Assembly (NCBI GenBank): GCA_023440965.1
Contig: JAEZRC010000007.1
Location: forward strand, 1 to 64,000
Source of the DNA: Bacillota bacterium
Lineage (GTDB): Bacteria > Bacillota > Clostridia > Oscillospirales > Ruminococcaceae
Reading direction: 5' to 3'
Length of the DNA: 64,000 bases
Part shown: positions 1 to 9,937 of the stretch, piece by piece
Position numbering within the stretch: position 1 is the first letter of the stretch
Layout: each line of letters opens with the position of its first letter
Notes under the pieces: model-generated
Databases searched by the model: none
Told to the model about the DNA's origin: nothing
Seen by the model: the letters and a program-made list of their open reading frames with translations, nothing else
Position numbers and translations under genes: made by a program

Positions 1-149
1 TTCAATCTGTTACAACAGAACACCCGTTGTCATCCACCTGAAGTATCTCAATCCATACTGGATATATATGCTCGCTCGAACTAAAGTTTGTCATGGCGTA
101 GCTATTACAGATTCGCAGATGTTATAACATAAAAAGGTACAGCTATTCA

Positions 150-375
150 ATTCTATTTGTATAAATCCTGTGCGAAAGGATTTATAGCAAAAAATCAAGA
201 GTCCCCAGAACGTATTATCTGAGAACTCTTGCAACAATGTATTCAATGTGCTATGATAGAGCACAAGAACGGCATTTTCACTAAGTCATTCAGATATTCT
301 GGTATCTGGACTGATTATGGGCTACATGGTTATTGTCAGTAATCATGTAGCTTGTGAGGTGCTTTTTTTAATTTA
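150..375 (+). ncRNA. Candidate structured RNA made of consecutive hairpins, ending in a U-run
   Basis: No gene is seen in bases 1-597. From 160 to 368 there are consecutive helices. They are a perfect 9-bp stem (160-168/178-186), a stem 196-202/225-231 with a second helix 206-209/218-221 inside, and a closing stem CACAAG 262-267 with CTTGTG 351-356. That closing stem encloses one hairpin (291-296/303-308, extended by 283-286/309-312) and one 12-bp hairpin (321-332/340-351). A T-run follows at 362-368. This could be a small RNA with an intrinsic terminator or the leader of the broken gene at 598. I recognise no known family. Confidence 0.4.
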
Positions 376-597
376 ATGAAATTATATCAAGCTTGATAAC
401 ATATGTTAAGCTTGTTTTTTTATTTTTAAATAATACTTCTATTTGTTTTTGTTACAATCTATACAAATATGTGGAAAAATGTTGCAAAGGTGCTGTTTGT
501 TTATTATAATAGTATTATAGTTTGGAAATAATTCTAATTAAATGAAGTGCTTTCAATAGCAATAATGGGAAGAAGATGCAAGAAAGAAGGACCGAAC

Positions 598-2002
598 ATG
601 CCAATAACATTTTCAGAACAGTTTAATTTACCAATCGCCGTGTTAGAAAAGACCGGTGTATTTGATGTAATTCTTGATGTAGATACTCGGGTTTTTATTG
701 ATCCTGCTTTACTAGAACTCTGCACAGAACCAGAATTTATTGAGGCAAGAGAAAAATTGGAAAGGTACTTTTCTAATATAATTACCCTTCTTGCACATTC
801 AAAAAACAATCAAGATATTTATTGGAAAAAAGCGGATCAACTCTTAAAATTCAAAGAATTATCTGGTACATGTTTTGGCTATTCTAAATACGGAACCGGT
901 GGCAATGCCATTGGTCCGGTACTACGGAAAGCTATTTTAAGCACTATCAAGGAACTTATGACTGCGGGTGAAACGGATCCAGTATTATTTGAATTGCTAG
1001 GTGTATTTCAAGAGGGGGTGGGATGAGATCGTGTAAGCGATTTGATAACCTTTATTCTTTAAGAAGACATCCTAAAATATACAAATCGTGTTATAATGGA
1101 AAGTGGCATTGAACCGATAACAATGCGCTTTGCTCAAAAGCAATATCTCACTTGTATAAATCCAAATAGCGTAAACCATTACTGCTTTTGCCGGCTACTA
1201 TTCTTAGCCCGTTGCCAGTGGCAGACTGTTTTGATGACATCGATTGGATCTGCCAAGAAAATGAACGAGTGCGACAAGAAATCAACGATTACTTTGATCT
1301 TGGAAGAAAAAACAAATTTCTCAAGTCACAAATTCTTGCTTTGATGCACAATAGTTCGAGTTTCAGATCTGCCATTGTTACTGCATATAAAACCATGCCT
1401 AAAACGGCATATGATTTTTCTGTTGATCCAGCTGGAGAATACGCTTGGCTTGCCGCTTCTCGAGAATATGCGTGTAAATATCCACTGTCGATTCCAGAGG
1501 TTTCGCTTGATACTATTGATGATGTACTCACTGTAACGAAAACGATATGTGAACGGTTTAAGGCTTTAATCGAGAATAATGGACTTTCAAAGCTTTTGTA
1601 TAATAACGATGGTTCATCTAAACATGAGTCCGCTGCGAAATTACTTTTCTACGGAATTATGGATTCTTATTGTGAATCTAATGGCATTGATCTCACAAAA
1701 GAGGGAAACAACGGTAGAGGCCCTGTAGACTTCAAATTATCCAGATGTTCAAGAGATAAGGTCGTTGTGGAAACAAAACTGACGTCAAATTCGCAGTTGC
1801 GCCATGGCGTTGAAATTCAGCTTCCTATATACATAAGCAGGAAAAGACAAAACAGGCAATTTATTTGATTATAGATAACGGACATCCAACTGCTCTGAAA
1901 AATTTTAATGACTTTTACAACGCTTTAGACAGAGAGATTAAAGATAAAATATCCTATATAGTTATTTATGCTACTCCGCAACTTTCAGCAAGCAAAGCGT
2001 AG
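598..2002 (+). pseudogene. Broken PD-(D/E)xK nuclease-like gene
   Basis: The gene starts at ATG 598 behind a GAAGGA ribosome site. It reads as a protein of about 465 residues only if several lesions are repaired: a frameshift near 1021, an in-frame TAA at 1060-1062, a lost base near 1170, and a frameshift near 1845. After that the frame continues to TAG at 2000-2002. The longest intact piece (1188-1868) contains GPVDFK followed by VVVETKL, the D...ExK pattern of PD-(D/E)xK nucleases. The N-terminal part is not a family I can name. Its position beside a SIR2-HerA pair suggests a defence or mobile-element role, which is inference. It is very unlikely to make a functional product. Confidence 0.7.
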
Positions 2003-2166
2003 TATTTTGCCTATCATGGAAACTGCCATATTTTATATACGTAAACGGCATTACTCGTATTACGCATAATGTTCAGAATATTTAGCATTATTAGTATTAT
2101 TCTTAAATAAGATAGTAAAAAAATAAAGACGGAAATTAAATATATAGTGACAACAAAGGAGATAAT

Positions 2167-3548
2167 ATGAATAATTTTGGGAAAGTAATTAATAGTGAAA
2201 AGGTATATAAAAGCGTAATTAAAATAGGTGAGTGGGTAAGTAGTTCTGAGGAGGCTTTAAACGAAGAATCTATATTAACAATCAGAAAAAAAGTTGAGCC
2301 TTGGCTAAGTGGCATACTTCAGAGTGAACATGTTTCAATGCTTATAGGATCTGGATTAACGCAATCAGTATGTAAGGTTGCTAATGTCTCTTCTTCATCA
2401 ATGGCTAAAGCAGATTTTAAAGAATTTAATAATAAAATTAGTGAGTATGCATAAAAAACAGCAAAAAGTATGGGCCGTGCCATTCCAAACATTGAGGACC
2501 AGATTCGAACAAGTTTTCAATTGTTAGAAGGGAATAAAATTATAGGAGATATGCTAAATGCTACAAAGCTAGAAAAAATTATAAATGATGTTCTTATAAA
2601 TTTTACTAACAATGTTGTAGCTTCAGAAAAAGATTTTATCAACAAACTTGAAAGTAGCGACGATAATGCAAAATTAGCTTTAAACCTTTTAACATCTTTT
2701 CTTCTCACTTTTAGTAGTAGAAATGCAACAAGAGATAGATTGCATATATTTACAACAAACTATGATCGTTTTATTGAATATACATGTGATAATGCATGTA
2801 TTAAAATATTGGATAGATTTTTTGGAAAAATACAACCTACATATCAAGAAACACTACCAAATATTGATTATTATTATAAAACACCTGATACAAATAATGA
2901 ATTTAGATATGCAGAAGGTGTAATAAGATTTACGAAAATTCATGGATCTATTGATTGGTCCTGTAAAGGCAATAAAATAATTCAGTCATGTCTTCCTTTT
3001 GGATGTGATGATTTTACATCCAAATTGGATGACTTACAAAACAATCTTATGATATACCTGAATTCTATGAAATCCATAGAGACAGCATACTATCCATACT
3101 CCCAGTTATTTAGAGATTTCAGTTCTGCCATATGTCGGCAAAATTCATTATTGTTTGTGTATGGCTATGGATTTGGAGATTCTCATATTAATAAAATATT
3201 AATTGAAATGTTACAAATTCCTTCAACACACATTGTAATTGCTTCTTATCAAATTGATGATAGACTTAAAAACTTTTTACGTCAAATCAATATGGATCAA
3301 ATCACCCTGTTATGCGGTCCTGAAATTGTGGCACTTGATAAATTGGTTACTAATTATTTGCCTATTTCAGCAATCGATAGGATTACTGAGGTAGTTGCTG
3401 AATTAATTAAAAAAGGGAAACAGCAAGTAATACTTCACCTGATAATGATAATGTAAATGGAAGTAAAAACGAAGAATTAGTTGATGAGCCAGATGAATCT
3501 CAAGGAAGACTTATCGTTGAGGGTGAGGTAATATCCTGTGAATTATAA
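2167..3548 (+). pseudogene. SIR2-domain protein of a SIR2-HerA defence pair, disrupted
   Basis: This is a SIR2-like NAD+-hydrolase-type gene of about 460 residues if repaired. It has LIGSGLT (Rossmann start), FTTNYDRF (NAD-site Asn), KIHGSIDW (catalytic His) and YGYGFGDSHI near the C-terminus. A nonsense TAA at 2452-2454 splits it: the codons on both sides are in the same frame, and translation could restart at ATG 2470. A second lesion near 3420-3435 moves the frame, and the repaired frame ends at TAA 3546-3548, overlapping the herA start. In known SIR2-HerA systems the SIR2 subunit depletes NAD+ during phage infection. Here both genes are damaged, so the system is probably inactive. Confidence 0.8.
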
Positions 3549-5614
3549 TATGGTAAGTTCAAGGTGTATTGGAATTGTTGATTCCGTATCACCTAATGAT
3601 ATAAAAGGGTTTCTTTTGGATAGTGCTCCAAGCAGTTTGTCAATTTTTGAAGGTAATTTGACGTTTTTCCACGTATTAACGGTTATTTGGTTATTCCAAA
3701 TGAAACTGGTTGGCTTGTATGTATGATTTCATGGATTGGATATAATCATTCTAAAGAATCGAATGAAGTAAATTTGCCACAAGGTTCTAGAATGATATAT
3801 CTAAATACATTAGGACATATTTTAAAAACATTTAATGAAATGACTTTCGAAAGAGGAGCTTTTTCTTTACCAACAGTAGGTGATAGTATATTATTGCCTA
3901 CGATAGATCAATTAAATTGCATAGTAAAAAACACAGATGAAAACACTATTACTATTGGTACATCACCTCTTGCAGGAAATCAAGAAATAAAATTATCTGT
4001 AGATAGTTTATTTGGTAGGCATTTAGCTGTGCTCGGAAATACTGGTAGTGGAAAATCATGCACAGTATCCGGACTAATTAGATGGTCAATTGAACAAAGT
4101 ATTAAAAAACTTAATGACAGTCAAATTTCGCCTAACTTCAGGGGAATTATCCTAGATCCTAATGGTGAGTATAAAAATACATTCGATGACTTAAATAAGA
4201 ATATAGAAATAAATAGATTTTCTGTTATGCCGAGTCAGGAAGAATTGGATTCTGGCGTTAAACAACTTAATGTTCCTGCTTGGATGTGGACTAGTGATGA
4301 ATGGGCAAGTATTGTTAGGGCAACTAATGCAACGCAACTACCGATATTAAAACAAGCGTTAAGGGAGTTAAAGGGTGCTAATAATGTAAGTATGGAGTTA
4401 TCAATTTTTAATCCTACAATGTTAAGATTAGAAGTATATAAATTTATGTTATTTATTAAGACATCAATATCTAGTCAATGTTACATAAATAGTGATAGAA
4501 AAAAATTTGGCACAAGTTTAAAAGAAAGAAGTTTGAATTTAAAGCAGTTTACAGAAAATATAAAAGATATAGATTTTTCTGAAAATGGAATATTATCTTT
4601 GATAGATTATTTAGAATTATTAGATACAAAGCATTATAGGCCTGGTTCAGATCCTTCGTTAAGGTATGCAACTTATGAGCCTTTTGAGATTGATGAATTA
4701 AATAAAATATTTGAGGATGTTAATAGTATTATTGATGTTATTGGGAAACCAATTGAAATTTATTTAGCAAGTGAAGATAGTCCAATACAGTTTAATAATA
4801 ATAATCTATCAGCATATGTTGATAAAATCGCGGATGAAAACGCTTCTTTGCAGTTTGTACAATTTATGACTATGAGGATTAATTCTTTGTTAAGTAATAC
4901 GGTTATTTCTTCTGTAATTAACAACAAGTCAGAAGAAACACTTTTAAATTGGATAAATGACTTTTTATCTAGTAAGGATTATAAGGGGAAAATCTGTATA
5001 ATTGATTTATCTTTACTTCATTGGATATTATCCATCTTTTAGTAGCAGTTATTGCCCGTCTAATATTTGAGAGCTTGCAAAGATATAGAAAATGTTATGG
5101 AAATGAACTTCCTACGTTATTAGTTATGGAAGAGGCACATACTTTTATTAAAAGATACAGTGATAATGCAGATGAGTTTTCATCAGATAAATTAAGTACT
5201 AAAATATTTGAACGTATAGCTAGAGAAGGTAGAAAATTTGGTATTGGAATGATAGTATCATCACAAAGACCATCAGAACTGTCTCCAACTGTTTTATCAC
5301 AATGTAACTCATATATATTACACAGAATTGTTAATGATCGAGATCAGGAAATGGTTAAGAGGTTGGTTCCTGATAATTTGGGAAGCCTATTAGATGAATT
5401 GCCATCATTACCACAAAAGAAAGCGATAGTTCTTGGCACTGCTGTTCCTATTCCAACAATAGTGGATATAAATGAAATACCATTATGTCAAAGGCCAAAA
5501 TCAGATGATCCTAAGTTTTGGGATGTATGGATTCGAAAAGATCTAAGAGAATGCAAATGGGACCCTATTATTGATTGTTGGCAGAAAAACAATAACAAGC
5601 CTGAAGAAAAATAA
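3538..5614 (+). pseudogene. herA: HerA-type ATPase of the SIR2-HerA pair, disrupted
   Basis: This is a HerA/FtsK-like hexameric ATPase gene of about 690 residues when repaired. The probable start is GTG 3538 or ATG 3550, overlapping or abutting the SIR2 stop. It has a HAS-barrel N-terminus (RCIGIVDSVSP), Walker A GNTGSGKSCT, Walker B LLVMEEAH and the arginine-finger region GRKFGIGMIVSSQRP. One frameshift near 3668 separates the HAS barrel from the ATPase core. A second near 5018 (a C lost in what should read DLSLLPLDIIH) separates Walker A from Walker B. No single reading frame carries both Walker motifs, so an active ATPase is not expected. SIR2 upstream and HerA downstream is the arrangement of the known SIR2-HerA defence system. 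Confidence 0.82.
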
Positions 5615-5639
5615 AAAATTATTATAAGGAGAAATTCTT

Positions 5640-6272
5640 ATGTTTAACAGATATTTTGAGACAGAGGATGGAAATACTGATTTTATATATGCTAATATAG
5701 CAGTAAAAAATATTTATTTTGCCTTAATTTCGTTAGATTATATATTAAACAATGATACTATTGATTACAGTATTTATCATGATGAACATACTTTTTATTT
5801 TTTTCATATTCAAAGTTTACTAACTGATTGCGGAAATATATCCAATATATTTTATAATTCTGGTTTTAACTTAAGAAATAGTGATCAAGTAAAAGCAAGA
5901 TGCGAAAGATTGCGCGAAAACCTAACAATTAATAAAACTGATTTCCCACTCGTTTTTCTAAAGGAAGTACGAAATACAAATGAACATTTTGACGAGAGGT
6001 ATCATGAGTTTAATGGTAATATAGGGGACTATAATATAATAGATGAACATACTGATGAAAATATGAGGCGAATAATATTTGACAATCCGCATTTAAGAAC
6101 ATATGATAGAAGTTTAGGTATCTATTATACATATGGAAGATATAGAAGGCGAATAGAATATAACTTTCATAAACTATCTGGCGAGTTAAATGAAATGATT
6201 AATAGGATTATGAATAATCCTATATTAAATTCTGGTTGGGCTGATGCCATACCAGGTGAAGTATTACATTAG
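5640..6272 (+). CDS. HEPN-like protein with an RX4H motif
   Basis: This intact 210-residue protein lies 25 bp after the herA pseudogene, behind AAGGAG. I do not recognise a named family. The protein is helical and polar with no signal peptide or membrane segment. Residues 111-116 (RNTNEH) match the RX4-6H signature of HEPN ribonucleases, and the following FDERY resembles the RNxxEHxDER motif of small HEPN-like proteins. An RNase or toxin role is inference. It may have belonged to the same defence cassette as SIR2-HerA, but it is the only member still open. Arginine-rich segments near the C-terminus (RYRRR) could bind nucleic acid. Confidence 0.6.
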   Translation: MFNRYFETEDGNTDFIYANIAVKNIYFALISLDYILNNDTIDYSIYHDEHTFYFFHIQSLLTDCGNISNIFYNSGFNLRNSDQVKARCERLRENLTINKTDFPLVFLKEVRNTNEHFDERYHEFNGNIGDYNIIDEHTDENMRRIIFDNPHLRTYDRSLGIYYTYGRYRRRIEYNFHKLSGELNEMINRIMNNPILNSGWADAIPGEVLH

Positions 6273-6289
6273 AGAAAGGAATGAAATAT

Positions 6290-6515
6290 ATGCGAACGAA
6301 ATTAATAAATTCTAGAGTAGAATCACATCCAGGTTATGGAGCAGGAGATGGTGACACTGAGCTTTATGAGTATGAATGTCCTTGGTTATACTTATAATTA
6401 TGTGGATCCTTATCATGCAGAAATATTGAGAAAACTCCTTAAAATTGATAGTATTACATTAAATCCAATATCTAAACAGGCCAATATTCATCCAAATCAA
6501 AAAGCAATAAAGTGA
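6290..6515 (+). pseudogene. Small gene remnant with a frameshift
   Basis: ATG 6290 sits 9 bases after AAAGGA and opens a 35-codon frame containing GAGDGDTELYEYECP. This resembles the start of small zinc-binding accessory proteins common in mobile elements, where CPCG would normally follow. The frame stops at 6395-6397, and a neighbouring frame stays open to TGA 6513-6515 (YNYVDPYHAEILRK). The two halves may be a frameshifted gene or a fusion of unrelated scraps. From 6516 to 6746 I see nothing coding. Confidence 0.4.
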
Positions 6516-6746
6516 AAAGTTTAAGCTAAGACATTTTTTAATTAATGCCTCTAAAATACTTTAGAATGCAAAAAGAAACGGATATAAATAATGGATGATA
6601 ATTGCAGTAATCAAGTTATATCATATTATCCATAAGTATATGCTCGTATTATGGGAAGCATAGACTTTACAATTTGCGTATTTTTTAAAATATAATTGTT
6701 TTTGAGTTTCTCATTATGTTTATAATGGACAAGTATATTTACCAAT

Positions 6747-6966
6747 GCACCTCCTCCTGCTGTTAAGCCTTTACAGCAGGTCATAGCAACGGATAAAACT
6801 AACACAACAACTTCTACAATTAATTCTGAAACAGTATATAACTGCAACAGGAAAAAATTATAGAGATAGATGTTCATCATTGAGAAAAAGTAAAATAGCA
6901 ATATCATTATCAGATGCAAAAGCTCAAGGATTTGAACCTTGTGGTAATTGTCATCCTCCACAATAA
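6747..6966 (+). pseudogene. Remnant of a secreted protein's C-terminal metal-binding-like domain
   Basis: Two adjoining frames, joined near 6845, read as a proline/threonine linker (APPPAVKP, TNTTTST) followed by a domain with GKNYRDRCSSLRKS and AQGFEPCGNCHPP, ending at TAA 6964. This pattern (YxTxTGxxYHxxxC...lskAxxxGxxPCxxC) is the small Cys-rich module found at the end of secreted nucleases and other Firmicutes surface proteins. There is no upstream start or body, so it is a 3' scrap. Confidence 0.5.
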
Positions 6967-7083
6967 CTTATGGATACTAAAAACAAGATTTCTGAGAATT
7001 TTGATATTATATTGCAATACATATTTTTAACCATTATTAACATTTAAGGAACTTACCAGTTTGTTTATAATTTTATTTATAAC

Positions 7084-7171
7084 TATAACAATGTCTTATT
7101 CTATGTAACTTTTTAAAGAAATAGGAGGCATTGAAATTACTGGTATAACAATGTTTTGTATATTATGTGAC
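7084..7171. repeat. Imperfect direct repeat upstream of the agr response regulator
   Basis: Two similar stretches, TATAACAATGT followed by a T-rich run and ATGTAAC or ATGTGAC, lie at about 7084-7109 and 7142-7171. They fall in the 263-bp gap before the agrA-like gene. They could be duplicated promoter or regulator sites. Nothing else is visible in the gap. Confidence 0.25.
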
Positions 7172-7229
7172 AGCATATTTATCTAATTACAATAAGAGAA
7201 AATTATTTATGATAGCAGTGAGGTGAAAT

Positions 7230-7940
7230 ATGAGGATATCAATTTGTGATGATGATAAATTAGTTATTAATACTATCAAAGAATATATTAATTCTTATCC
7301 TGATAATAACATGAAATTTGATATAACTGAATTCAGTTGTGGAGAAGACCTCATAGAATATTATAAGCAGGATGGTAAATCAGATATTATATTTCTAGAT
7401 ATTGAAATGAAAGAGAAAAATGGTATTGAAACTGCAAGAGAGTTAAGATCAATAAATAACAATGCAATAATTTTTTTTGTCACAAATCATGAAAATTATG
7501 TGTACGACACATTCAGAGTAGGAGCATTTCAGTTTTTAAAAAAGCCCTTACTCAAAGATGATTTTTATAATGATTTTAAACGTGCTATTGATACATATAA
7601 AAACCTTCATTATAAATATGAAATAAATTATAAAAATGAACTTACTGTAGTTGATGTTAATGAAATTATATTTATGGAAGTTTTTGATCATAGCATTATT
7701 ATCCATTGCACAAACAAAACATATAGAAAATCTGGCAAGCTTAAGGAAGAAATAAAGATATTGAATTGCTATGGATTTGTTCAATGTCATAAAAGCATGA
7801 TAATAAATATGTTATATATAAGAAGCTTAACAGAAAAAGACGTTATTCTAAAAGATAATACTATTCTACCACTTGGAAAAACTTTTAAGAAAAATACTTT
7901 TGTTTGTTTTAATAAGTATTTATCAGAAAGGTGTATATGA
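7230..7940 (+). CDS. AgrA-type LytTR response regulator
   Basis: This is a 236-residue response regulator with a receiver domain (about residues 1-120) and a LytTR DNA-binding domain (about 135-235). The acidic pocket DDD is near residues 7-9 and the phospho-acceptor is in DIIFLDIEM. The receiver ends with FQFLKKPL, and the LytTR half has FMEVFDHSIIIHC and QCHKSMIIN. It starts at ATG 7230 behind GAGGTG and overlaps the kinase gene by 10 bp, so the two are translationally coupled. As in the agr system, it should bind paired direct repeats in target promoters; a candidate target is the 21-bp-period repeat before agrB. Confidence 0.9.
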   Translation: MRISICDDDKLVINTIKEYINSYPDNNMKFDITEFSCGEDLIEYYKQDGKSDIIFLDIEMKEKNGIETARELRSINNNAIIFFVTNHENYVYDTFRVGAFQFLKKPLLKDDFYNDFKRAIDTYKNLHYKYEINYKNELTVVDVNEIIFMEVFDHSIIIHCTNKTYRKSGKLKEEIKILNCYGFVQCHKSMIINMLYIRSLTEKDVILKDNTILPLGKTFKKNTFVCFNKYLSERCI

Positions 7941-9226
7941 ATTATTTATTTGACTTGATAGATATATTTGGTCTTTTATTTGAATTATTTATAATTGATG
8001 TTTTTTTAAAGATTTTTTTAAAAGATAAAAAACCAAATAAGATTATAAATGCTATAATTTATTTGATTTATCTACTTATTATGTATTCAGGTGTAAAGGT
8101 TCAATTTTTAAACCCATACTTTTTCTTTATTGCTTTGGCTTGTACTTATTTAGTTTCGCTTACTTATTTAGATAGAGTATATGCAAAAATTATATATTCT
8201 ACAATTATTTTTTCAATGTTTATTGCATCTGAAATAATAGTCGGTTTATTATTAACTTTATTCTTGCAGGTTGATGTAAAATCAACGCAAGATAATGTTT
8301 TTTATTATTTATGTGGCGTTGTGTTTTCAAAGTTTATTATTTTCATTTTGATAAAAATAATATCTTTGATTAAGCTAGAAAAAAGTAATTTTTTAAAAAC
8401 TAAAAAAGTATTGCCTTTAATCGTTTTGGTATTAAGTACTGCTTTTGTAATTTGTATTATTTCATACTCTGCATATTCTTATAATAGTGAATATCTCACT
8501 TTCTTAACTGTTATTGCGGTAATGATACTAATACTATCAAATATATTAGTTATATATTTAATAGATAAATTGATTAATTTAGAACAATCAAAACAAAAGT
8601 TGGATTTTGCTGAAAAACAGTTAAATATTCAATCCAACTACTATAATCAACTTATTGATAAACAGATTAGAATAGCAAAAATAAATCATGATATGAAAAA
8701 TTCATTAATTTCTATTTTAGGTTATATAAATGAGTGTAAATATGATAGCGTTAAAGATAAGATTACATCACTATATAATGATGTAACAGATTCAAAACAG
8801 GCATTTACATGCGCCAATCCATGCCTATCAGCTATACTAAATTCAAAGTTTGAGATAGCATACAGACTTAACGTTAAGGTGAATAGCTATATTTGTATTC
8901 CTAATACTATTAATATAGATAATATTGATTTATGTATAATTATAGGTAATGCATTAGACAATGCACTTGAAGCTTGTGAAAAAATGGAGATGAATCAGCA
9001 AAAGTATATTGTTATAAAGATTAGTTATTCTGAAGAATATATATCTATTTATATAGAGAATTCTCTTTCATCAAAAAAGAATAGTAAAAAAAATGATGAA
9101 TTATTACATGGATATGGACAAATGAATATAAAGTCATTATGTGAAAAGTATAGAGGACATGCTTGTTTTGAAAAAGATAAAACTTATTATAAAACTTATA
9201 TAATGATAAAAAATGAAATATTTTGA
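7931..9226 (+). CDS. AgrC-type quorum-sensing histidine kinase
   Basis: This is a 431-residue HPK10-family sensor kinase. About six hydrophobic segments fill residues 1-215, then a coiled linker, then a phosphorylation motif KINHDMKNSLI and an ATPase N-box IIIGNALDNALEACE. The GHKL ATPase domain ends with HGYGQMNIKSLCEKY. There is no separate extracytoplasmic sensor domain, as expected for a receptor of a cyclic peptide. It overlaps the response regulator gene and precedes agrB by 89 bp. Substrate: the peptide encoded at 9938 is the obvious candidate ligand. Confidence 0.9.
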   Translation: MYMNYLFDLIDIFGLLFELFIIDVFLKIFLKDKKPNKIINAIIYLIYLLIMYSGVKVQFLNPYFFFIALACTYLVSLTYLDRVYAKIIYSTIIFSMFIASEIIVGLLLTLFLQVDVKSTQDNVFYYLCGVVFSKFIIFILIKIISLIKLEKSNFLKTKKVLPLIVLVLSTAFVICIISYSAYSYNSEYLTFLTVIAVMILILSNILVIYLIDKLINLEQSKQKLDFAEKQLNIQSNYYNQLIDKQIRIAKINHDMKNSLISILGYINECKYDSVKDKITSLYNDVTDSKQAFTCANPCLSAILNSKFEIAYRLNVKVNSYICIPNTINIDNIDLCIIIGNALDNALEACEKMEMNQQKYIVIKISYSEEYISIYIENSLSSKKNSKKNDELLHGYGQMNIKSLCEKYRGHACFEKDKTYYKTYIMIKNEIF

Positions 9227-9228
9227 CA

Positions 9229-9266
9229 TTTTACGTATTTTATATACCCTTTTACGTATTTTATAT
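9229..9266 (+). promoter_or_regulatory. Paired direct repeats, probable LytTR-binding operator before agrB
   Basis: The 17-bp sequence TTTTACGTATTTTATAT occurs exactly twice, at 9229-9245 and 9250-9266. The start-to-start distance is 21 bp, two helical turns. AgrA-type LytTR regulators bind pairs of about 9-bp repeats on the same helix face with this period. The repeats lie 50-87 bp upstream of agrB, so positive autoregulation of agrBD by the upstream two-component pair is likely (inference). Confidence 0.65.
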
Positions 9267-9315
9267 TGAAAATAAGAATGTAATGTGATATTTTTTATGC
9301 ATAAGGAGTGGTTTT

Positions 9316-9906
9316 ATGATTGCTCATTTTGCAAAAAAGATATCACATTTTTTTATCAAAAAAGAAGTGATTAGTCAGGATGATTATGAAGTATATTCAT
9401 ATAGTTTAGAGTTACTAATATCTACACTAATTAATTTTGTTATGATTATATCAATTGCAATTATTAGCAGAAAAGTTCCAGAGACAATATTCTATATAGC
9501 AGCGTTTATACCTTTACGTATTTCTGCAGGTGGGTATCATGCAGATACGCACGCAAGATGTTTATTAATACTATTATTTTCATATATAGTTTTTTTAATT
9601 GTTATAAGTTGTGTATCTATAAATCTTAGTATAATCATTTCTCTTGTTTCCTTAGGATTGGCAATATTAATAATATATATTTGTGCACCAGTTGAAGATA
9701 TAAATAATCCTATGACCAAAGAACAAAAAATGAAGCAAAAAATAAAAAGTAGGGTAACAATTAGTTTTATCTCAACAATAGCATTATTACTTCTTTTATT
9801 TGATAGTTACTTGTATCTATCATTATCACTCGGTTGTATCTCTGTTGCGTTAGCTATAGTTGCCAGTAAAGTAAAATTCCATATTAGAGTTAATACTACT
9901 TATTAG
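9316..9906 (+). CDS. agrB: AgrB-like peptide-processing membrane protease
   Basis: This 196-residue integral membrane protein of the accessory gene regulator B family trims and cyclises the AgrD propeptide. The catalytic pair is present as GGYHADTHARC, with His and Cys seven residues apart as in staphylococcal AgrB (His77, Cys84). About five hydrophobic segments follow. Start is ATG 9316 behind AAGGAGTGG. It is immediately followed by its substrate gene at 9938. Length is typical for the family. Confidence 0.92.
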   Translation: MIAHFAKKISHFFIKKEVISQDDYEVYSYSLELLISTLINFVMIISIAIISRKVPETIFYIAAFIPLRISAGGYHADTHARCLLILLFSYIVFLIVISCVSINLSIIISLVSLGLAILIIYICAPVEDINNPMTKEQKMKQKIKSRVTISFISTIALLLLLFDSYLYLSLSLGCISVALAIVASKVKFHIRVNTTY

Positions 9907-9937
9907 TATTAAAATATAAGAATAAGGGGTTTTTAAA

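Noticed and set aside
598..5614. Frameshifts and the TAA codons as sequencing errors or recoding
   Set aside because: Lesions include base substitutions as well as indels, mostly outside long homopolymers, and are confined to the island. UGA/UAA recoding has no other support in the window. Raw reads would be needed to exclude error fully.
6626..6961. Open frame of 111 codons on the minus strand
   Set aside because: It is antisense to the Cys-rich domain remnant, has no ribosome site and an unnatural hydrophobic composition.
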